A DNA stretch of 64,000 nt, taken from positions 1 through 64,000 of the forward strand of contig NZ_FRCS01000010.1 of NCBI RefSeq assembly GCF_900143005.1. The letters are read 5' to 3'. Within the stretch, counting starts at the first letter, position 1, and each line of letters opens with the position of its first letter. This document shows positions 1-9,103 of the stretch, piece by piece. A program made the position numbers and the translations under genes. The stretch comes from Cryptosporangium aurantiacum. Lineage in GTDB: Bacteria > Actinomycetota > Actinomycetes > Mycobacteriales > Cryptosporangiaceae. Below the pieces are notes generated by a model, which was not told the origin of the DNA, did not search any database, and saw nothing but the letters and a program-made list of their open reading frames with translations.

Positions 1-90
1 GCGGGGTGCGCTCGGCAGGCGGGGTGCGCTCGGCAGGCGGGGTGCGCTCGGCAGGCGGGGTGCGCTCGGCAGGCGGGGTGCGCTCGGGCG
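1..90. repeat. 18-bp tandem repeat, about five copies
   Basis: The unit GCGGGGTGCGCTCGGCAG is repeated head to tail four times exactly, and a fifth copy degenerates near position 88. The array is cut by the window edge, so the true copy number is unknown. Eighteen bases is six codons, so the array stays in frame in any coding frame; the plus strand would read a GGVRSA hexapeptide repeat and the minus strand PAERTP. Similar codon-multiple arrays occur inside several genes of this window. Confidence 0.9.
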
Positions 91-101
91 CGTCGCAGTA
101 G
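1..101 (+). CDS. Possible 3' end of a repeat-tailed protein (partial)
   Basis: One plus-strand frame is open from the window edge, reads repeated GGVRSA and ends GASQ at a TAG at 99-101. The stop is followed at once by a hairpin (109-140) shared with the convergent Dps-like gene, which is what one expects at the end of a real plus-strand gene. No domain is visible because only the repeat tail lies in the window. The minus-strand frame is also open, so orientation is not certain. Confidence 0.25.
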   Translation, partial: GVRSAGGVRSAGGVRSAGGVRSAGGVRSGASQ

Positions 102-108
102 ACGCCGC

Positions 109-140
109 GAGGCGGGCGCCCGGTGCTCGGGGCCCGCCTC
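109..140. terminator. Hairpin between convergent genes
   Basis: Perfect 9-bp arms GAGGCGGGC (109-117) and GCCCGCCTC (132-140) flank a GC-rich loop that can pair further. It lies just after the minus-strand Dps-like gene (ends at 163) and after the possible plus-strand gene ending at 101. No T-tract is seen, as is usual for actinobacterial terminators. Confidence 0.5.
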
Positions 141-162
141 GTCAGCGGTCGGTTCGCGCTGG

Positions 163-630
163 TCAGCGCGTCTGGGCGCGGAGCATCCAGAGGTGCTTCT
201 CCAGCCCACTGACGATCTGCACAACCAGGTCGTGCGAGATCGGGTCCTTCTCCTCGAGCGTCGGCAGCGCCTCGCGGGCCCTGGCGGCTACGGCCCCCAG
301 CTCGTCGGCGACCAGCGCGACGGCTTCCTGCGCGTCCAGCCAACCGGTCCGGAAGTCCGCCACGGACGATTTCGCCACTGCGGCCGGGCGTCCGTCGATG
401 CTGACCTCGAGCGTGATCGCCCGCTCGGCCGCGTCGTCGGAGTACGTCCGCACGTCGGCCAGTACCTCGTCGAGCTGCTCATGGACCTGCTTGAACGTCG
501 GCCCCTGGACGTGCCAGTGCGCCTGCTTCAAGTTGAGCGACAGGGCGATCAGATCGACCGCAACGCCTTCGAGAAGGTGACCCACCTCCGAGCGGACGGC
601 TTCGTCCAGGGCGGTGGAACGCGTACCCAT
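163..630 (-). CDS. dps: Dps/ferritin-like DNA-protection protein
   Basis: The 155-residue product looks like a Dps-family mini-ferritin. Dps proteins form dodecamers that oxidise and store iron with peroxide and can coat DNA in stressed cells. The LKQAHWHVQG segment near residue 35, followed by an HEQLDEV helix, carries the expected ferroxidase-type His/Asp/Glu residues between four helices, and the length is typical. I start at the ATG at 630 because AAGGAGGG sits about eight bases upstream; the longer open frame (to 828) has low-complexity, unconserved N-terminal sequence. The gene stands alone and ends at a hairpin. Confidence 0.85.
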   Translation of the reverse strand: MGTRSTALDEAVRSEVGHLLEGVAVDLIALSLNLKQAHWHVQGPTFKQVHEQLDEVLADVRTYSDDAAERAITLEVSIDGRPAAVAKSSVADFRTGWLDAQEAVALVADELGAVAARAREALPTLEEKDPISHDLVVQIVSGLEKHLWMLRAQTR

Positions 631-816
631 ATCGAATCCCTCCTTGGGACGAGGATGCTTTCCTGTCCCTAGAAGGGGTGACCTGTCTGGTTCGCGGGAA
701 ACTAGCTCGTAGGTCACACGCCGCTCAGCGCCGCACCGTTGCGGGCGCGGCACTCGTGGTCGTCCCGTCGCGGGTGCAGGAGCACCTACGAGGGGCCAAC
801 CATCCACGCGCCGTTG

Positions 817-879
817 AGCGGATTGCATTTAGAAGGGCCCTGGGTCTTCTAAATGCAATCCGCTTCTAAGTGCAATCCG
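817..879. repeat. Long inverted repeat with a third, direct arm
   Basis: Two 19-bp arms are perfectly complementary: 817-835 and 846-864, around a 10-bp loop. A third copy of the right arm, CTTCTAAGTGCAATCCG (863-879), differs at one base from CTTCTAAATGCAATCCG. The block is AT-rich against its surroundings. It lies downstream of the GTPase gene ending at 914 and upstream of the Dps-like gene. It could be a terminator, a regulator-binding cluster or a REP-like element; there is no T-tract. Confidence 0.8.
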
Positions 880-913
880 TCCGGGTGGTAGCCGTCGGCA
901 CGGTGAACACCGT

Positions 914-3900
914 CTAGCGCTGGCCGGGAACGCGCGGCCGGGACTCGCCATCGGCGGGGTCGGGATCCTTGGCCGGAGGGCGGCCGAACGGATCCTCACC
1001 GTCGTCCGTCGTGGCCCACCAGCGGTCGACGACGTCGGCCGGTTCCTTGCGACGGCTGAACAGCCCGCGGAGACCCTTGCGCCGGGGCTGCGCCGCCATT
1101 GGCTCGTCGTCTGGTGTCGCAGGCTTTCCCGCCGGGGACCCATCACGCGCGGGAGCGGTGTTCCGCGGCGCGCCGGTGTCGTTCGGGGCGGCGCCATCGC
1201 TTTGGGCGGTGTCGCTCCGGGTGGTGTCGCTCCGGGCGTCGGCGGTGGGGCGTGCGGTTGGTCGGGTGCGTGCCCAGACGACCTCGGGGTCGGCTTCCAC
1301 GGCGGGTCGAGGCGGGGGCGCCGGAGGCAGCTTCCCGCCCGGACGCCGGGCGAGCGGCGGCCTGGCCGGACTCGACGGCGCACCGGTAGGAGGCGAACTC
1401 TCGCCCGACCGCGACGCTGCCGCCGACGGCAGCTCGGCCGCCGGCCGCCGGTCCCCAGCCGCACGCGGGTCTGCGGCGGCGCGCGGGTCCCCGGCCGTAC
1501 GTGGGTCGGTGACGCGTGGGTCCCCGGCCGCACGCTGGTTGGCGGCTGAGCGTGGGTCCGCACCCGCGCGGGGGTCGGCGGCGCGTGGGTCGCCGGTTGG
1601 ACGCAGGCCGCTCGTCGGGCGCGGGTCGCCGGCTGTGTGCGGGGCGCTGGCTGGACGCGAGCCGAAGTCCGAGCGGGGGTCGGTGGTCGGGCGGGCTTCG
1701 GCGGCGTAGCGCGGGTCCGGGGCCGAGCGGGGGATGCGAGTCGGGAGTGGGTCCGCGGCCGAGGGAGACGCGTCGGGTGACTGCGGCGCGGGTATAGCCG
1801 GAGGCGTTGCAGGTGCCGGGGGGATCGCACCGCGGCGGATGGCCTCCGGGCCCGGCGGCGGGGGCACGGGCCCCGACGCCCTGGTGGCGGGGCGTGCCGG
1901 TAGCTCGGGCGGACGCCCCGAGCTGTCGGACAGCATCGCGCTCGGACGGATGCGTCCCTCGTGTGCGGTCGGCAGCGCAGGCCGGATCGGTCCGCTTGGC
2001 TCGTTCCCGCCGCCCGGCCTGGGCTGTGGACGCGCGGGCGCCGGTCCGCGGAACGGATCGGGGTAGCCGGCCACCGACGGCAGCGGCCCCAACCCACCCG
2101 GCCCGCCGCCGCCCGGCGCGCCTGCGGAGCCTGGTGCGCCCGCGGCGCCTAGACCGGCCATGCTCTCCTGTCCGCCCGGGCGGACCTGCTCGCCCGGGTT
2201 GCCCGGTGCAACCGCGCCGCCTAATCCCGCCGCGCCGCCTAATCCCGCCGCGCCGCCTAATCCCGCCGCGCCGCCTAATCCCGCCGTGCCGCCTGGCCCG
2301 CTTAGGCTGCCCGGTGCGCCGATGGCGCCTGGGGCGCCCGCGCGGCCCGGCCCGGTCGTGGCACCTGGTGCGCTTACGCTGCCCAGCCCGCCCGCGCTGC
2401 CCGGTGCGCCTGGGCCGCCGGGGGCGGGGTGGCTGGTCGGAGCGGTATGTGCGCCGGGGCCGGGGAAGCCCGGGTTCGGTGCAGCAGCATCTGGTGAGTG
2501 GGTCACGGCTTGGGCCTCATCTTCGGCGGCCTGCCGGAGCGCGGCCTGACTGGTGAGCGACTGCGGAATGGGCACACCGAACTCGATCAGGGCATCCCGC
2601 ACCTGGGCGTACGCGCTGAGTTCCGCACGAACCGGAGCCAGCACGCGCTCGCGCGCCACGGTCGTCACCGCGTCGAGCACCGCCTGTTCGGCGCGTAGCC
2701 GCGCCAACCGAGCGCCACGGCTGGCCAGCACCATGCCGACCAGATGCAGGACGGGGCCCAGCACGAGCCCACCCAGCAACAAACCCATCGGCAAGATCAA
2801 CGCACCCGTGCTCGGCGTGTCCTGCGCGCCACCCACCCCGGCGGCGATCGCCAGGCCGAGCGTCCAGGCCACGCCGGCGAGCAGCGCCAGCACCAACAGG
2901 TACTGGACGATTCGATACCCCCACCACCACGCCGGCCGCCTTGCGAGGCCCAGGTCGGCGGCGGCCACCGCACGGTCGAGAGCATCCGGCAGCGCGTCCA
3001 GCTCCGACCGCGCCGCCTGATGCACCAAACGGGGCCACGGTGCGGGCAGCGCGTTCGCCGCGTCGTCCGCGAGGTAGCGCAGTGCCTCCTCGACCTGCGG
3101 CCGCTGCACCGGGTGCAGCACCGTGGGCCGGGCCGTCGTGCGCGCCCGGCCCTGGTTGCGTGGCGCCTTCCCGGCGTGCTCGCGCAGCGGTGCGAGCGGA
3201 TCGACCTTCGCCCGACCGAACCAGTGGATCAGCGGCCACCCGAGGTTGCGGTTCGCGGTGTAGCGGTACCCGCGCTCCACCGCTTCCCCGACCGCGGCGG
3301 CACCGGCTGCTTCGGCCAGCGTCGTGTAGAGGCGTTTGGCCGAGCCGCGGTCGACGTCCTCGCGGACCTCCGGCCCGGCCAACGGCGCCAGTTCGTCCGC
3401 GACGTCGTCGAGGTCGGCGGCCAGGCGCCGCAGCGCCGCCTGCCGGGACGCGACCGTCGTCGTGATGCGCTCCCGCAGCTCAGGGAGCCCGTCACCACGG
3501 AGGGCCGACAGCGGGACCAGCGGAACGCCCCGTAGCCCGTCGGCGTCGAGCAGACGGCGGACGTCGGCGAGGCAGGCTTCGGCGTCGGCCCGGTTGAGCA
3601 GGTCGACCTGGTTGAGCACGACGACGGTGACGCCGGCGTGCCGGGAGAGCCGGCGAAGGTACCGGGAGTGCACCGCCTCGTCGGCGTACTTCTGCGGGTC
3701 GAGCACCCAGACCAGCAGGTCGACGAGCTCCACCAGACGGTCGACCTCGAGGCGGTGAGCCAGCTGGGTCGAGTCGTGGTCGGGGAGGTCGAGCAGGACC
3801 AGCCCGCGCAGCTCGGCCTGGGTGTCGGCGTCGAGCGCGCTCTCCCGGGCGGTGCGGTTGTCGTACGGGATGCTCAGCCAGTCGAGCAGCGGCCCGGCGC

Positions 3901-4231
3901 CGTCGGGCCCCCAGACGCAGGCGTGCGGAGCGTTCGTGACCGGACGCCGTACGCCGACCTCGGACAGGTCCAGCCCGGCCAGCGCGTTGAACAGCGACGA
4001 CTTGCCGCTGCCGGTGGCACCGGCGAGCGCGACCACGGTGTGTGCCGGCGACAACGACAGCCGCTCGGTGATCTGCCTCGTCACGTCGCGGGCGGAACGC
4101 AGCTGGTTGTCGTCGACCCGGCCGTCGACCACACCCATCACTCGCTCCAGCGAGGTGAGCCGCGCAGCGATCGACGGGGGCTCGTCGGCCGGTAAGCCGG
4201 GGCCGGGGGGCCCGGAGAGCGGTCGACTCAT
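914..4231 (-). CDS. Dynamin-like GTPase with membrane hairpin and repeat tail
   Basis: This 1105-residue protein has an N-terminal GTPase domain: P-loop GATGSGKSS (71-79), a DLPD G3 motif, NQVD as G4 and an SAL G5 segment. About 400 residues in, two hydrophobic stretches (YLLVLALLAGVAWTLGLAIA and ALILPMGLLLGGLVLGPVLH) look like a membrane hairpin. The C-terminal half is low complexity, with GLGGAA and DPR repeats. The ATG overlaps the stop of the upstream GTPase gene by four bases (ATGA), so the two are probably translationally coupled. Paired GTPases of this kind recall DynA/DynB of Streptomyces, which act at sporulation septa, and IniA/IniC of mycobacteria. The link to those pairs is inference; no close homology was computed. 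Confidence 0.65.
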   Translation of the reverse strand: MSRPLSGPPGPGLPADEPPSIAARLTSLERVMGVVDGRVDDNQLRSARDVTRQITERLSLSPAHTVVALAGATGSGKSSLFNALAGLDLSEVGVRRPVTNAPHACVWGPDGAGPLLDWLSIPYDNRTARESALDADTQAELRGLVLLDLPDHDSTQLAHRLEVDRLVELVDLLVWVLDPQKYADEAVHSRYLRRLSRHAGVTVVVLNQVDLLNRADAEACLADVRRLLDADGLRGVPLVPLSALRGDGLPELRERITTTVASRQAALRRLAADLDDVADELAPLAGPEVREDVDRGSAKRLYTTLAEAAGAAAVGEAVERGYRYTANRNLGWPLIHWFGRAKVDPLAPLREHAGKAPRNQGRARTTARPTVLHPVQRPQVEEALRYLADDAANALPAPWPRLVHQAARSELDALPDALDRAVAAADLGLARRPAWWWGYRIVQYLLVLALLAGVAWTLGLAIAAGVGGAQDTPSTGALILPMGLLLGGLVLGPVLHLVGMVLASRGARLARLRAEQAVLDAVTTVARERVLAPVRAELSAYAQVRDALIEFGVPIPQSLTSQAALRQAAEDEAQAVTHSPDAAAPNPGFPGPGAHTAPTSHPAPGGPGAPGSAGGLGSVSAPGATTGPGRAGAPGAIGAPGSLSGPGGTAGLGGAAGLGGAAGLGGAAGLGGAVAPGNPGEQVRPGGQESMAGLGAAGAPGSAGAPGGGGPGGLGPLPSVAGYPDPFRGPAPARPQPRPGGGNEPSGPIRPALPTAHEGRIRPSAMLSDSSGRPPELPARPATRASGPVPPPPGPEAIRRGAIPPAPATPPAIPAPQSPDASPSAADPLPTRIPRSAPDPRYAAEARPTTDPRSDFGSRPASAPHTAGDPRPTSGLRPTGDPRAADPRAGADPRSAANQRAAGDPRVTDPRTAGDPRAAADPRAAGDRRPAAELPSAAASRSGESSPPTGAPSSPARPPLARRPGGKLPPAPPPRPAVEADPEVVWARTRPTARPTADARSDTTRSDTAQSDGAAPNDTGAPRNTAPARDGSPAGKPATPDDEPMAAQPRRKGLRGLFSRRKEPADVVDRWWATTDDGEDPFGRPPAKDPDPADGESRPRVPGQR
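2215..2291. repeat. 18-bp in-gene tandem repeat (GLGGAA)
   Basis: Four copies of an 18-bp unit containing CGCCTAATCCCGCC lie inside the upstream gene. On the minus strand they encode a GLGGAA hexapeptide array in the low-complexity tail of the GTPase. Copies are nearly identical at DNA level, including the rare CTA/TAA-like core bases, which suggests recent slippage or unequal exchange. Confidence 0.85.
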
Positions 4232-6540
4232 CGCGATACCTCCCGCGAGTCGTCGGCCTCGTCGGCGGTGAGCGCCGGCGAGTCGGCCTCCGGGCCGGTC
4301 GGGGTGGGTTCGGCGACGTCGGGGGTCACGGGCTCGACGTTAGTCGCCGCAGCCACCTCCGTGGGTGCCCCGTCCACAGGCTCAGGACGCTCGTCCACAG
4401 GTTTTGGCTTGTCATCCACAGGGTCGGCCGCGTCATTCACAGCCTCTGGCCTGTCGTCCACAGGTCCGGAGGGCTCAGCCGAAGCCGCTGCCGCTGCCTC
4501 GGCCTCGGTGGCAGCGTCGTCCGCGTCGGAAACCGCGGAGGGAACAGCCGTCGAGGGAACAGTCGGACGCAGGTCGAGCGTCACGGCCGGCTGCGGCACC
4601 ACCGCGGCGGGCGGCACCACCGCGGCGGGCGGCACCACCGCGCCGGGCGGCGCAGCCCCAACCGGCGGAACAGCAGCGACCGGAGCGGCCGCCGACGGCA
4701 TCGCGGCCGCAGCGGGCGCCGATGGCGTCGTGGCCCCACCGGCCGCCGGCGGCTTCGCCTCGGCCGCAGGCGCAGGCGACGCCGACGCTGGGGCCGGAGG
4801 CGACACTGGGCCCGACGCCGGGGCCTGTTCGGGATCGGCGAACAGCGTCGACACCACGCCTCGGTGCCGGTCGACCGCCCGAGCGGCGTCCCGCAGCCGG
4901 TCGGTGAGCGCGGCGGACGGCTCCAACGCGTCGAGCAGAGCAGTGAATCGGTGCTCCTCGGCCCGCAGCGCCGCGCCGAGCCGGTCGAGCAAGCCGGTTC
5001 GCGCGGTGCGGGCGGCGGTGCGGACGTCGTCGTCCTCGAAGACGTCGGCGAGCAGCTCCGCGGAGAGCGTCACGGTGCCGCCCGCGACGTCGACCTCACG
5101 GCCTACCGGCAGCGCGCCGTCCTGGAGCGCGGCCGCGACGACAACCGGCATCGCTGCCGCACGCATGCTCCCGTCGGCCCTGGCCACCGACGCGTCGACG
5201 TCGTCCAGCCACGCGCGGGCAGCGTCCTCGGCGTTCTTGGCAGCTTCGGCGGACGCCCGGTCAGACGCGGACTCGGCCGCGCCCGCACCGCCGGGGCTGG
5301 TACGCCACGCTGCGACCAGTTCGCTCGCCGCTTCGTCGGCGATCGACGTGAACAGCCGCACGACGCCACCGACCAGCCCGGCCCGGACCCGCGCGGCCCG
5401 GATCGACGGCTGCCCGGTGAGGACGCCGGTGCGGGAACCCGCCCTGGCTTCGAGGATCGCCACCAGGCCACCGTTGCCCGCGTACTCCTGCCAGCGGCCG
5501 ACGATGTCACCGCGGAACAACACACCGTCCGCGACGGCCTCGCTCAGCCGGGAATCGGCGGACGCGAAGACCTGGCGGACGTGCTCCCGCAGCGTCACCG
5601 CCGCTTCCCGCTGGGCCTTGGTGGCGTCGGCGACCACGTCGACCCGATCGCTGATCGTCTGGAGTGCGCCGGTGAGCGTCTGCCGGACGATGCCGACGCG
5701 CTGCTTCGGCGAGGCGCTGATCCGACCGGTCCACATCCGCAGCGAGCGGAGCACCCGGTCAGGCAGCAGCCCGTCCTCCTCCAGTGTCACCTGCTCGATG
5801 ACGAACAGCGGGGCGGCACCCAGCCCTTCGGCCCGCAGCAACTCGCGGAGGTGGGTGCTGACCGTCGCGTGCGCCAGGTGGTTGACGCGGGAGAGCACAA
5901 CGGCGATCGACGCACCCCGGGCGACCGCCGACCGCAGCAGGTCCCAGGGGACCGCGTCGGCGTACCTGGCCGCGGTCGTGACGAAGATCCAGAGGTCGGC
6001 GGCGTCCAGCAGCCGCACGGCGAGCCGGCGGTTCTCGGCCTCGACCGAGTCGACGTCGGGCGCGTCGACCAGCGCGAGGCCGGGCGGCACCTCGTCGGAC
6101 TCCAGGACCCGGAGCGTGCCGGGAGCGCCGTCGGGTGACCGGGGCAGCGACGGGAGCGGTCCGCCGACCAGGAACGTTCCGTAGTCGTCCGGGTGGCAGA
6201 CCAGCACCGGCGAGCGGGTCGTCGGACGGAGTACCCCTGCCGGGCTCACCGGCGCGCTGACCAGCGTGTTCAGCAGCGTCGACTTGCCGCCGCCGGTCGA
6301 GCCGCCGATCACCAGCAGCGGCGGCGTGTCCGGCCGCGTCAGGCGCGGTAGGAGGTAGTCGTCGATCTGGTTCGCCAGGCTCGTCGCGGTGCGGGCGGCG
6401 TCGTCCCCGCCGCGGAGCGGCAACCCGAACCGGACCTCACCGACAGCGGACCGAAGCGCCTCTAAGGCCGCGATCAGTCGGTCGGCGTCGGACCCCGCAC
6501 GCGCGGCCGGCAGAGCGCGCACACCCCCGTCGGTCGTCAC
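4228..6540 (-). CDS. Dynamin-like GTPase, soluble partner
   Basis: This 770-residue protein has a P-loop GGSTGGGKST (79-88), a RPTTRSP segment that may be switch I/G2, and DAPDVDS as G3. The G4 position reads SRVN instead of N/TKxD, so base specificity is unclear. A helical middle region follows, then an Ala/Pro/Val-rich tail with a PPAAVV repeat and an acidic C-terminus. No clear membrane span is seen, unlike its partner. The start is GTG at 6540, and the stop overlaps the next gene's ATG. The pair probably forms a hetero-oligomeric membrane-remodelling machine; this is inference from motif order and pairing. Confidence 0.65.
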   Translation of the reverse strand: MTTDGGVRALPAARAGSDADRLIAALEALRSAVGEVRFGLPLRGGDDAARTATSLANQIDDYLLPRLTRPDTPPLLVIGGSTGGGKSTLLNTLVSAPVSPAGVLRPTTRSPVLVCHPDDYGTFLVGGPLPSLPRSPDGAPGTLRVLESDEVPPGLALVDAPDVDSVEAENRRLAVRLLDAADLWIFVTTAARYADAVPWDLLRSAVARGASIAVVLSRVNHLAHATVSTHLRELLRAEGLGAAPLFVIEQVTLEEDGLLPDRVLRSLRMWTGRISASPKQRVGIVRQTLTGALQTISDRVDVVADATKAQREAAVTLREHVRQVFASADSRLSEAVADGVLFRGDIVGRWQEYAGNGGLVAILEARAGSRTGVLTGQPSIRAARVRAGLVGGVVRLFTSIADEAASELVAAWRTSPGGAGAAESASDRASAEAAKNAEDAARAWLDDVDASVARADGSMRAAAMPVVVAAALQDGALPVGREVDVAGGTVTLSAELLADVFEDDDVRTAARTARTGLLDRLGAALRAEEHRFTALLDALEPSAALTDRLRDAARAVDRHRGVVSTLFADPEQAPASGPVSPPAPASASPAPAAEAKPPAAGGATTPSAPAAAAMPSAAAPVAAVPPVGAAPPGAVVPPAAVVPPAAVVPQPAVTLDLRPTVPSTAVPSAVSDADDAATEAEAAAAASAEPSGPVDDRPEAVNDAADPVDDKPKPVDERPEPVDGAPTEVAAATNVEPVTPDVAEPTPTGPEADSPALTADEADDSREVSR
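4593..4646. repeat. 18-bp in-gene tandem repeat (PPAAVV)
   Basis: Three head-to-tail copies of GCGGCACCACCGCGGCGG (the third with one change) encode a PPAAVV hexapeptide array on the minus strand in the tail of the second dynamin-like GTPase. Confidence 0.85.
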
Positions 6541-6705
6541 CCCGAGCCCTGCCCTTCGCTCGTACGGTTCACACGGCCGATCTACCGGCCCACGATGGCG
6601 CGCCGATGTCGCTCGGCGTATCCGACTCGGAGATTACCGCCGCCAGGCCGGGCGAACCCGACGAACTTCGCTCCCGACCCAACCCGGGAACCGAGCTGTG
6701 GAGAA

Positions 6706-7545
6706 CTACTCGTCGTCGCTGAGGTCGGCCAGTGCTGCTTCGACCTCCGCCAGCTCCCGCCGCAGCCGTTCTGCCTGCTCTTCCGCCTCGGCGCGGGCCG
6801 CGGCCACGATCTCCTCGACGGCCTCGGCTACGGCGGGCGAGTCGAGCTGCCCCACCATCCGGAGCGCGTCGGCGGCCCGGACCGGCGTCGGCTTGATCAG
6901 GACACGGGCGCCACGGGCGGCGGACACCGTCCACTGACCGTCGTGGTGGCCGAGCGTCACGGTCAGGTCGGGAGCGCGCTTGGCGGCTGCCTTGCGGGCC
7001 GGCCGGCTCTTCGGTGCCGCGCTCGCGCTCGCGTTCGCCGGGGTGGCGGGTGTGGCCGCAGGCTTGGCTGGTGCGGGCGTCGGCTGCTTGGTGGCGCCGC
7101 CCGGCTTGGCCGCAGCGGCGGCTTCGGCCGCGGTCGACGGTGTGCCGGCCGGTGCGGTGACAGTACGGCTCGGGGTGGCTGTCGCCGCTGCCACCGCTGC
7201 AGCAGGCTCCGGAGTCTTCGCCGAGGGTGCGGCGTCGACAGCTACCGGCGCGGGGGAGGATGCGCCGGCCGCCTGCCTCGGTGCGGGTGCGGTCTTCGGC
7301 CTCGGTGGCTTGGGCGGCGGCAACTGCAGGTCACCGGGGGCGAACGGGAGCTCGTCGCGGCCGAACCGAACGACGACCCACTCGTCAGCGGACGGGTCGT
7401 CGAACCGCACGACCTGGCCGATCTGCCCGGCGACCTGACCGGCGGCGGACGTGAACTGGACCTTGGGTTTCCGTCCGGCCTCGACCGCCGTACGGAGCGT
7501 GTCGAGGTCGGCAGTGGACAGCCCTCGGCTGCGGGTGGTCGGCAT
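6706..7545 (-). CDS. Conserved-looking protein, Ala/Pro linker and coiled coil
   Basis: I do not recognise this 279-residue protein. The first 75 residues form a compact segment ending RFGRDELPFAPGD, then comes a long Ala/Pro/Thr linker. A second ordered segment (about 190-235) is followed by a C-terminal Glu/Ala-rich coiled coil (EEIVAAARAEAEEQAERL) and an acidic end. The ATG is preceded by GGAGG six bases upstream. It lies after the YbjN-like gene in the same direction, with a 100-bp gap, and before the GTPase pair. The linker composition may be lineage-specific. Confidence 0.6.
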   Translation of the reverse strand: MPTTRSRGLSTADLDTLRTAVEAGRKPKVQFTSAAGQVAGQIGQVVRFDDPSADEWVVVRFGRDELPFAPGDLQLPPPKPPRPKTAPAPRQAAGASSPAPVAVDAAPSAKTPEPAAAVAAATATPSRTVTAPAGTPSTAAEAAAAAKPGGATKQPTPAPAKPAATPATPANASASAAPKSRPARKAAAKRAPDLTVTLGHHDGQWTVSAARGARVLIKPTPVRAADALRMVGQLDSPAVAEAVEEIVAAARAEAEEQAERLRRELAEVEAALADLSDDE

Positions 7546-7645
7546 CCTGCCTCCTCCAATGCGGGCTGGCCCTTGTCGCGGACCGCCTCATGGGGGAGTT
7601 CCTATCAGAGCCCACCGACGAAACGCGGCACCGGGAACGGCGACA

Positions 7646-9103
7646 TCACAGGTACATGCCCGTTCGTTCGCCGTGCGTCCCCGGTTCCCGGCGTTCGGGC
7701 AGCGCCTCGCCGAAGAACACTTTGCCGCCGAAATCGCCCTGCAGGCGGTCGTCCAGGACGTCGGCCAGGCCGGTCATGACCCGGATCGCGGTGGACAGGT
7801 GGGTGGGCTGGAAGTCGGTGCCGAACACGCCGACCGAGGCCCAGACGGTGTCGTCCTCCAGGTAGAGGCGGCCCACCGGCAGCGTCTTGGTCAGCGCGGA
7901 GAGCCGCTCGTAGAGGCGCTGGGTGGCGCGCACCTCGGTGAGCACCGGCGAGGACACCTCGACCAGCGGCGGGTCGTCGGTGATCCGGACGAACACCATC
8001 GCTGATCCGCTGCGGATGGCGATGTCGCCGTCGGCGTCCACCGGAAGTTCGTCCACCGGGCGGGAGAGCAGTTCGGAGACGACCGCGCGGACCCGGTCGG
8101 GCAGCGGCGCACCCGGGTCGTGCGCCGCAGGCGCACTGGCACCGCCGCTCGAGCCGGGGACCCGGCGCGCAGCGCCGAGCGCATGCACCTCCACCTCACC
8201 CTCGAGCGCGGTGGCCGAGTACGTGAGGAACGCCGGGTGCGGGGTGCCGTAGACCTCCCGGAGCGTCCGGACGGCGATCGCGGCGAGGCGGTCGGCGTCC
8301 GACGTCGGCATCTGGATGCCGAAGTTGTCGGTCGTGCCGTCGACGACTCCGGGCGGCGACCAGCCGAGCGCGACCAGGTCGGCGATCGCGTGCCGGTCGA
8401 GGCGGTGCCCCGGGGGGAGTGCGGCGTTGCCGACGGCTTCGGCGTGCAGCAGGTTCTCGTCGAACATGACGAACTCGACGGTGTAGGTCGCGTCGCCGGT
8501 GCCGCCCGCCGTGGGGTCGAGCGTCAGCGTGAGCTGCGCGCCGAGCTCCAGGTGGGCGAGGACGGAGGCGAGCGCGGAACGCAGCTCGGCCCAGGCCGCC
8601 TCCACCTTGGCGCCGAGATCCACCGTCGAGGGGTCCTCGGGCAGCGGCGTGAACCCGCTCGGCTTCCGGGGCTTCTTCCCGTTCGCTTCGGTCGCTGACT
8701 TCAGCACTGGCCCCTCATCGTTGATCGGCCCGCTCGTTTCGTGGTCCGGGTCCTCGCCGAGTTCCAGGAACCGGTCGAGGACGACTTGCCGGAGCCGCCC
8801 GGTGTTACGGCAGGAGCGCAGGTAGGTGAGTTGTGCCTCCGCGCCACGCGGAGCGGTCTCGTGGTCGCCCAGCGCGGCCGCGCGCAACCCGGCGACGACG
8901 TCCGCGCGAGCGTCGGCGTCGGTGGCCAGCCAGCGGTCACGCAGGATGGGCCAGGCAATCCGGACGAAGTCGACACGGGGTGCCGGACCGAACGTGGCGC
9001 GAAGTGCAGCCGCCGGCCCGCCCGCCGCTTCCTCCAGCGCGAGTTCACGCGCCAGCTCGGCAGCCAGCCTGGTCGGCACACTCGCCCAGTCGAATCCCGG
9101 CAT
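7646..9103 (-). CDS. YbjN / type III chaperone-like domain protein
   Basis: The 485-residue product has a C-terminal half (about 345-475) resembling YbjN and T3SS-chaperone-like folds, with the pattern DGDIAIRSGSAMVFVRI and a terminal helix pair ending in FGGKVFFGE. The central part (about 215-320) has a TY-Chap-like look. Actinobacterial proteins with these folds are predicted peptide-binding chaperones, sometimes near secretion or conflict genes. I place the start at the ATG at 9103 because AGGAGG lies five bases upstream, rather than at the track-long start at 9178. No catalytic residues are evident. The family call is by eye and moderate. Confidence 0.5.
   Translation of the reverse strand: MPGFDWASVPTRLAAELARELALEEAAGGPAAALRATFGPAPRVDFVRIAWPILRDRWLATDADARADVVAGLRAAALGDHETAPRGAEAQLTYLRSCRNTGRLRQVVLDRFLELGEDPDHETSGPINDEGPVLKSATEANGKKPRKPSGFTPLPEDPSTVDLGAKVEAAWAELRSALASVLAHLELGAQLTLTLDPTAGGTGDATYTVEFVMFDENLLHAEAVGNAALPPGHRLDRHAIADLVALGWSPPGVVDGTTDNFGIQMPTSDADRLAAIAVRTLREVYGTPHPAFLTYSATALEGEVEVHALGAARRVPGSSGGASAPAAHDPGAPLPDRVRAVVSELLSRPVDELPVDADGDIAIRSGSAMVFVRITDDPPLVEVSSPVLTEVRATQRLYERLSALTKTLPVGRLYLEDDTVWASVGVFGTDFQPTHLSTAIRVMTGLADVLDDRLQGDFGGKVFFGEALPERREPGTHGERTGMYL

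Noticed and set aside
829-2097. Long minus-strand frame rich in Arg/Pro, overlapping the GTPase gene
   Set aside because: It is a shadow of the repeat-coding GTPase tail in another frame: no domain, Arg/Pro/Thr composition and no RBS.
4268-6184. Plus-strand 638-codon frame
   Set aside because: Antisense shadow of the GTPase gene, Ser/Ala-rich with no motif.
6595-7779. Plus-strand 394-codon frame
   Set aside because: Antisense shadow of the Ala/Pro-rich gene, with Gly/Arg-rich sequence.
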